Assembly (NCBI GenBank): GCA_030689795.1
Contig: JAUYEO010000294.1
Span: 1-9,353 of the forward strand
Reading direction: 5' to 3'
DNA from: Desulfobacterales bacterium
GTDB lineage: Bacteria > Desulfobacterota > Desulfobacteria > Desulfobacterales > RPRI01
Length of the DNA stretch: 9,353 nucleotides
Within the stretch, counting starts at the first letter, position 1. Each line of letters starts with the position of its first letter. This document shows, piece after piece, positions 5,589-9,353 of this stretch. A model generated the notes under the pieces. That model was not told where the DNA came from, searched no databases, and saw nothing but the letters and a program-made list of their open reading frames with translations. The position numbers and the translations under genes are program-made.

Positions 5589-8500
5589 TATATCGCAGAA
5601 ACTTAAATCCATCGCAGAGCTGGAAGGACTGCGCAATACGATTCAGTCCAAAACAGATAAGTATAAAACCGTGATACATGTTTGCATGACCGGCTGCCGC
5701 GCTTATGGCGCCACCGCTGTACACGCGGCCCTTGCGGAGGCTGTAAAAGCACAGGGGTTGGCTGAATCGGTTGAAGTGCGGGCAACCGGCTGTCATGGCT
5801 TTTGTGCCAAAGCGCCGGTGATTGCCATCGAACCCATGGGAGTTCAATATGAGGGGATAGAGCCGGATGATGCCGCTGAAATTGTGTCCGAAACCATAAT
5901 TAATAACCGCATGATCGAGCGGCTTGCCTACAGAGATCCCAAAACCGGAACAACTATCTACCATCTGAACCAAATCCCTTTTTACGCCAAGCAGGTAAAA
6001 AGGGTGCTGGCCCGCTGCGGACGCATTGATCCCACACGCATCGGAGACTATATTGCCGCAGACGGATATCAAGCCATTGCAACGGCGCTCTCCCGTTATC
6101 AGCCCGAAGATATCATAGAGCAGGTTCATGCATCCAAATTACGGGGCCGGGGCGGCGCCGGGTTCTCCACCGGGTTGAAATGGCGCTTTGCCCGTCAGGC
6201 GCAGGGAGAACCTAAATATATCATCTGCAATGCAGATGAAGGTGATCCGGGCGCATTTATGGATCGCGCCATACTGGAAGGCGACCCGCATGCTGTGCTT
6301 GAAGGCATGCTCATCGGCGCCTATGCCATCGGCGCAGCATTCGGTTTCATTTACGTCCGTGAAGAATATCCCATTGCCGTGGAACACCTTACCATCGCCC
6401 TTTCGCAGGCGAAAGCATTAGGTCTTTTGGGAGAAAATATCCTGGGAAGCGGATTTAAATTTGATTTGGCGCTTAAAATGGGTGCCGGTGCGTTTGTCTG
6501 CGGCGAGGAGACCGCATTGATGGCTTCCATCGAAGGTAAACGCGGTATGCCTTCGGCACGTCCTCCTTTTCCCGCTCAATCCGGTCTGGATAGAAAGCCA
6601 TCCAACATCAACAATGTGGAGACCCTGGCTAATATTCCCCTGATTATCAAAAACAGCCCTGAATGGTTTGCCCAGATGGGAACGGAAAAGAGTAAAGGCA
6701 CCAAGATATTTTCTCTGGCCGGCAAAGTAAACAATACCGGGCTGGTAGAAGTCCCGATCGGCACCCGCATACGGGATGTTATTTTCGATATCGGCGGCGG
6801 TATACCAAAGGGAAGAAAGTTCAAAGCGGTCCAAATGGGCGGACCATCGGGTGGATGCGTTCCGGAGCAATACCTGGATCTGGCTATCGACTACGACACC
6901 CTGCAACGCATCGGCGCCATCATGGGCTCCGGCGGCATGGTGGTAATGGATGAAAATAACTGCATGGTTGAAATTGCCCGTTATTTTCTAAGTTTCACCC
7001 AGTCCGAATCCTGCGGCAAGTGCGCTCCATGCAGGCTTGGGACAACCCAGTTGCTGGAAATCCTGACACGCATTACCCGGGGCCAAGGACGCCCGGAAGA
7101 TCTTGCTACAATAGCAAGCCTGGGAGAAACCATAACCGAAGCCTCACTTTGCGGATTAGGCCAGACATGCGCCAAGCCTGCCCTGTCGACACTGAAATAT
7201 TTTCCCGAAGAATACCGGAACCATATTGAGGAGCATCGATGCACAGGCGCCGCGTGTGACGCAATGGTAATTTCCGCCTGTCAGCACGCGTGCCCAGCCG
7301 GCATCGATGTGCCCAATTACATTGCCGCTGTAGCCCGCGGCAACTATGCCAAGGCGGTAGCCATAATCCGGGAACGTAACCCCTTTCCGGCAGTATGCGG
7401 AAGGATTTGCATTCATCCTTGTGAATTCAAATGCCGTCGGGGTGAACTTGATGATCCGGTCGCGATTCGCTCTTTGAAACGATTTGCGGCCGACTGGTAT
7501 TTTGAAAATATGGGCACAAGACGAGAAGCTTTTCCGGTAACCCAATCCCAACGCATAGCTGTTGTGGGGGCTGGACCGGCTGGTTTGACCTGTGCCTATT
7601 TTTTGACTAAAGCCGGCTATCAGGTCACAGTATTCGAAGCCAAGCCCGATGGAGGCGGTATGCTGGGCATTGCCATACCCGAGTTCCGTCTGCCCCGTAA
7701 GGTAATTCAAAACGAGATCGACTATATCGTCAACTGCGGCGTGAAAATCCTGTATAATGCCCCCATAGATGCCAAGCATAACATCAACGACCTGATAAAC
7801 AGGGAAGGATACGGGGCAGTCTTTATCGCCGCGGGTGCTCAGGCCAGCACCCGCTTGGGGATCGCAGGCGAAGACCCGGCATTATCAGGGCTTTACTATG
7901 GCCTCCAATTTCTGACCGATATTCGTTCCGGCAAAGAAGTTCATCTAGGCGGCTATACAGTTGTCATTGGCGGAGGCAATGTGGCCCTTGATGCGGCCCG
8001 AACGGCAAAGCGGATGGGTTCCGGTGATGTAAGGATTTTCTACCGCCGGCGAATAGATGAAATGCCGGCCTGGGTAAAAGATATCGAAGAGGCTGTTGAA
8101 GAAGGTATTTCAATCCATCCTTCCTGGGCACCTAAAGCCGTTTTGCATGAAGGTGGCAGAGTCAGCGGAATGGAATTCGTGGCAAGCAAAACCGTTTACG
8201 ATGCCGACGGTCGTGCCCGGCTAAGCGTTGACGATAACCGTACCCGAATTGAGAATGCGGATACGGTTATTATTGCCGTCGGACAGGCGCCGGACATTAC
8301 TTTCCTGTCAAGAGACAGCCAAATCGAACGCTCCCTCTGGGGCAGCCTGGTGGTCAATCCCAATACCCTGTCCACGAATATTCCGGCCATTTTTGCAGGA
8401 GGAGATTTTACCACCGGCCCCAGCACCGTTATAAAGGCAATTGCATCCGGTAGACGGGCTGCTGTTGCTATCGACAAATATTTTCGGGGAGATACAAGCC

Positions 8501-8724
8501 GAATCGATCTGGCTGATGAAAAAACATCCATGCTTGAAGATGCCGGGCTGGCATTGGATGAGGCGTCTGCGGAAGATAAACCGCGCATCCGCGTCGATCT
8601 TGAAGCAGCAGATTTACGCATCCGGGATTTCCGTGAAGTCGAAAGAGGATTTCGCGGAGAAATGGAAGCACATCAGGAAGCGCTCCGCTGCTTAAGGTGT
8701 GATCTGGAAAAAGAGAGGAGATAG
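5581..8724 (+). CDS. NuoF/HydB-like NADH:FMN subunit fused to a GltD/NfnB-like FAD, NAD(P)H oxidoreductase
   Basis: A 1047-aa fusion protein. Residues 1-110 are a thioredoxin-like [2Fe-2S] domain (C35, C39, C71, C75). Residues about 120-545 are NuoF-like, with the FMN/NADH motifs GRGGAGFSTGLKW (189-201) and NADEGDPGAFMDR (217-229), and the N3 [4Fe-4S] ligands C478, C481, C484, C524. H548, C554 and C559 match the HydB-type zinc-site spacing. Residues about 560-640 form a DPYD/GltD-type double [4Fe-4S] domain (C567, C571, C606, C610, C614, C618). The remainder is GltD-like, with FAD motif VVGAGPAG (661-668), nucleotide motif GGGNVALDAARTA (797 onward), YRRR (821-824; such arginines bind the NADPH 2'-phosphate in this family) and the closing AGGDF FAD motif. 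In HydB the C-terminal part is a ferredoxin domain; here the GltD module replaces it. ATG 5581 is preferred over GTG 5578, with AAGGA (5568-5572) 8 nt upstream. Likely soluble, cytoplasmic and able to exchange electrons with two pyridine-nucleotide pools. Confidence 0.92.
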   Translation: MVDISQKLKSIAELEGLRNTIQSKTDKYKTVIHVCMTGCRAYGATAVHAALAEAVKAQGLAESVEVRATGCHGFCAKAPVIAIEPMGVQYEGIEPDDAAEIVSETIINNRMIERLAYRDPKTGTTIYHLNQIPFYAKQVKRVLARCGRIDPTRIGDYIAADGYQAIATALSRYQPEDIIEQVHASKLRGRGGAGFSTGLKWRFARQAQGEPKYIICNADEGDPGAFMDRAILEGDPHAVLEGMLIGAYAIGAAFGFIYVREEYPIAVEHLTIALSQAKALGLLGENILGSGFKFDLALKMGAGAFVCGEETALMASIEGKRGMPSARPPFPAQSGLDRKPSNINNVETLANIPLIIKNSPEWFAQMGTEKSKGTKIFSLAGKVNNTGLVEVPIGTRIRDVIFDIGGGIPKGRKFKAVQMGGPSGGCVPEQYLDLAIDYDTLQRIGAIMGSGGMVVMDENNCMVEIARYFLSFTQSESCGKCAPCRLGTTQLLEILTRITRGQGRPEDLATIASLGETITEASLCGLGQTCAKPALSTLKYFPEEYRNHIEEHRCTGAACDAMVISACQHACPAGIDVPNYIAAVARGNYAKAVAIIRERNPFPAVCGRICIHPCEFKCRRGELDDPVAIRSLKRFAADWYFENMGTRREAFPVTQSQRIAVVGAGPAGLTCAYFLTKAGYQVTVFEAKPDGGGMLGIAIPEFRLPRKVIQNEIDYIVNCGVKILYNAPIDAKHNINDLINREGYGAVFIAAGAQASTRLGIAGEDPALSGLYYGLQFLTDIRSGKEVHLGGYTVVIGGGNVALDAARTAKRMGSGDVRIFYRRRIDEMPAWVKDIEEAVEEGISIHPSWAPKAVLHEGGRVSGMEFVASKTVYDADGRARLSVDDNRTRIENADTVIIAVGQAPDITFLSRDSQIERSLWGSLVVNPNTLSTNIPAIFAGGDFTTGPSTVIKAIASGRRAAVAIDKYFRGDTSRIDLADEKTSMLEDAGLALDEASAEDKPRIRVDLEAADLRIRDFREVERGFRGEMEAHQEALRCLRCDLEKERR

Positions 8725-8726
8725 TT

Positions 8727-9353
8727 ATGATCAGGTCAATAACCCAATCCAAATCCGATGAAAGCATTGACCAGCTGATGACCGGCAGCCATCGGGTATT
8801 TATTGTCGGATGCGGCACTTGCGTCACTTTGACTCGTACCGGCGGCACCCCCGAAGTCCTTGCCATGCGGGACAAGCTGTCAAATAAGGGTAAAATGATC
8901 ACCGGCCATGTGGTCGTACCGGTGGCATGTGATCATCTGACACCGGAAATCCTTTCGGAATACGGTGAACAAATCGGGCAGGCCGATGCCCTGCTGGTGA
9001 TGACCTGCGCTTTTGGAGTACAAACCATTGCCAGTCAGTTGAAAAAACCGACCATGCCGGCTCTCGATACGATGTTTATAGGCAAGGAAACCGGCCCGGG
9101 CCGTTTTAATGAAATTTGCATCCAATGCGGCACCTGCATCATCGGCGAAACCGGCGGTATTTGCCCGGTGACGACCTGCCACAAAGGTCTGGTGAACGGT
9201 CCATGCGGCGGAACCAATAAAGGGAAATGTGAAATCGATTCACAAAAAGATTGTGCATGGACCCTTATATATAAAAGACTTGACGAACTCGGCCGTTTGG
9301 ATGCCATGCGAAAACTGCAACAGCCGCGGAATCATCTGGGAGAACCGCGCCCG
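8727..9353 (+). CDS. metV: Methylenetetrahydrofolate reductase small subunit MetV (3' end cut by window)
   Basis: Open for 209 codons to the window edge with no stop. It belongs to the MTHFR C-terminal family (MetV), which partners MetF and carries Fe-S and/or zinc sites. Visible Cys are C29 and C32 in VGCGTCVTL, and a C-terminal set of eight: C131, C134, C137 (CIQCGTC), C146, C151, C160 (GPCGGT), C168 (GKCEID) and C176 (DCAW). The ending TLIYKRLDELGRLDAMRKL is typical and suggests only a few residues are missing. GAGAGGAG (8713-8720) lies 6 nt before the ATG, and only 2 nt separate it from the previous stop, so it is in the same operon. MetV lying immediately after the NuoF::GltD fusion, 6.4 kb from metF, suggests it connects MetF to that electron-transfer module. 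Confidence 0.9.
   Translation, partial: MIRSITQSKSDESIDQLMTGSHRVFIVGCGTCVTLTRTGGTPEVLAMRDKLSNKGKMITGHVVVPVACDHLTPEILSEYGEQIGQADALLVMTCAFGVQTIASQLKKPTMPALDTMFIGKETGPGRFNEICIQCGTCIIGETGGICPVTTCHKGLVNGPCGGTNKGKCEIDSQKDCAWTLIYKRLDELGRLDAMRKLQQPRNHLGEPRP

Noticed and set aside
4779..5636. A 285-codon open frame on the minus strand
   Set aside because: It lies opposite two clearly coding genes (the FDH-like C-terminus and the NuoE-like gene) with intact family motifs, and shows no domain of its own.
6418..6906. Several 60-200 codon minus-strand frames across the NuoF::GltD gene
   Set aside because: They are antisense to a continuous, motif-rich 1047-residue gene and carry no recognisable features.

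Overview
The window looks like a piece of chromosome from an anaerobic, Wood-Ljungdahl-using bacterium, most likely a Desulfobacterota (deltaproteobacterial) sulfate reducer or syntroph. This is inferred from gene content: a MetF/MetV-type methylenetetrahydrofolate reductase, iron-sulfur flavoprotein subunits of the kind used in electron bifurcation, and a response regulator with an N-terminal excisionase/MerR-like helix-turn-helix. No rRNA, tRNA, CRISPR array or transposase is visible. All supported genes are on the + strand.

Region 1 (1-766): the 3' end of a sensor histidine kinase gene, then a 365-bp non-coding gap. The gap holds a possible terminator, one copy of an interspersed repeat, and two strongly AT-rich blocks. 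Each block carries three TCTATA units at an exact 9-bp period. The second block abuts a perfect TATAAT just upstream of the next gene.

Region 2 (767-1339): an intact 190-aa HTH plus receiver-domain regulator. A 79-bp gap with alternative RNA hairpins follows.

Region 3 (1419-9353): a tight five-gene operon. It runs metF, a formate-dehydrogenase/NuoG-like iron-sulfur protein, a NuoE-like [2Fe-2S] protein, a NuoF (HydB-like)::GltD/NfnB-like fusion, and metV, which runs off the right edge. The two halves of the reductase bracket a NuoEFG-like flavin/iron-sulfur module.

The most interesting reading is that the operon encodes a large NAD(P)H-linked, possibly electron-bifurcating, methylene-THF reductase complex. 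The largest subunit is FDH-like in fold, but by eye it lacks the catalytic Sec/Cys-His pair and the active-site Arg of formate dehydrogenases, and Arg stands where FDHs have Lys next to the Fe-S cluster. It may therefore be an electron-wire scaffold, as NuoG is in complex I, and not a formate dehydrogenase. The fusion protein carries both a HydB-like FMN/NADH site and a GltD-like FAD/NADPH site, a combination resembling the Stn transhydrogenase of Sporomusa. The same interspersed repeat found in the first gap also lies in frame inside the FDH-like gene, where it appears to have added about 20 residues near the C-terminus.
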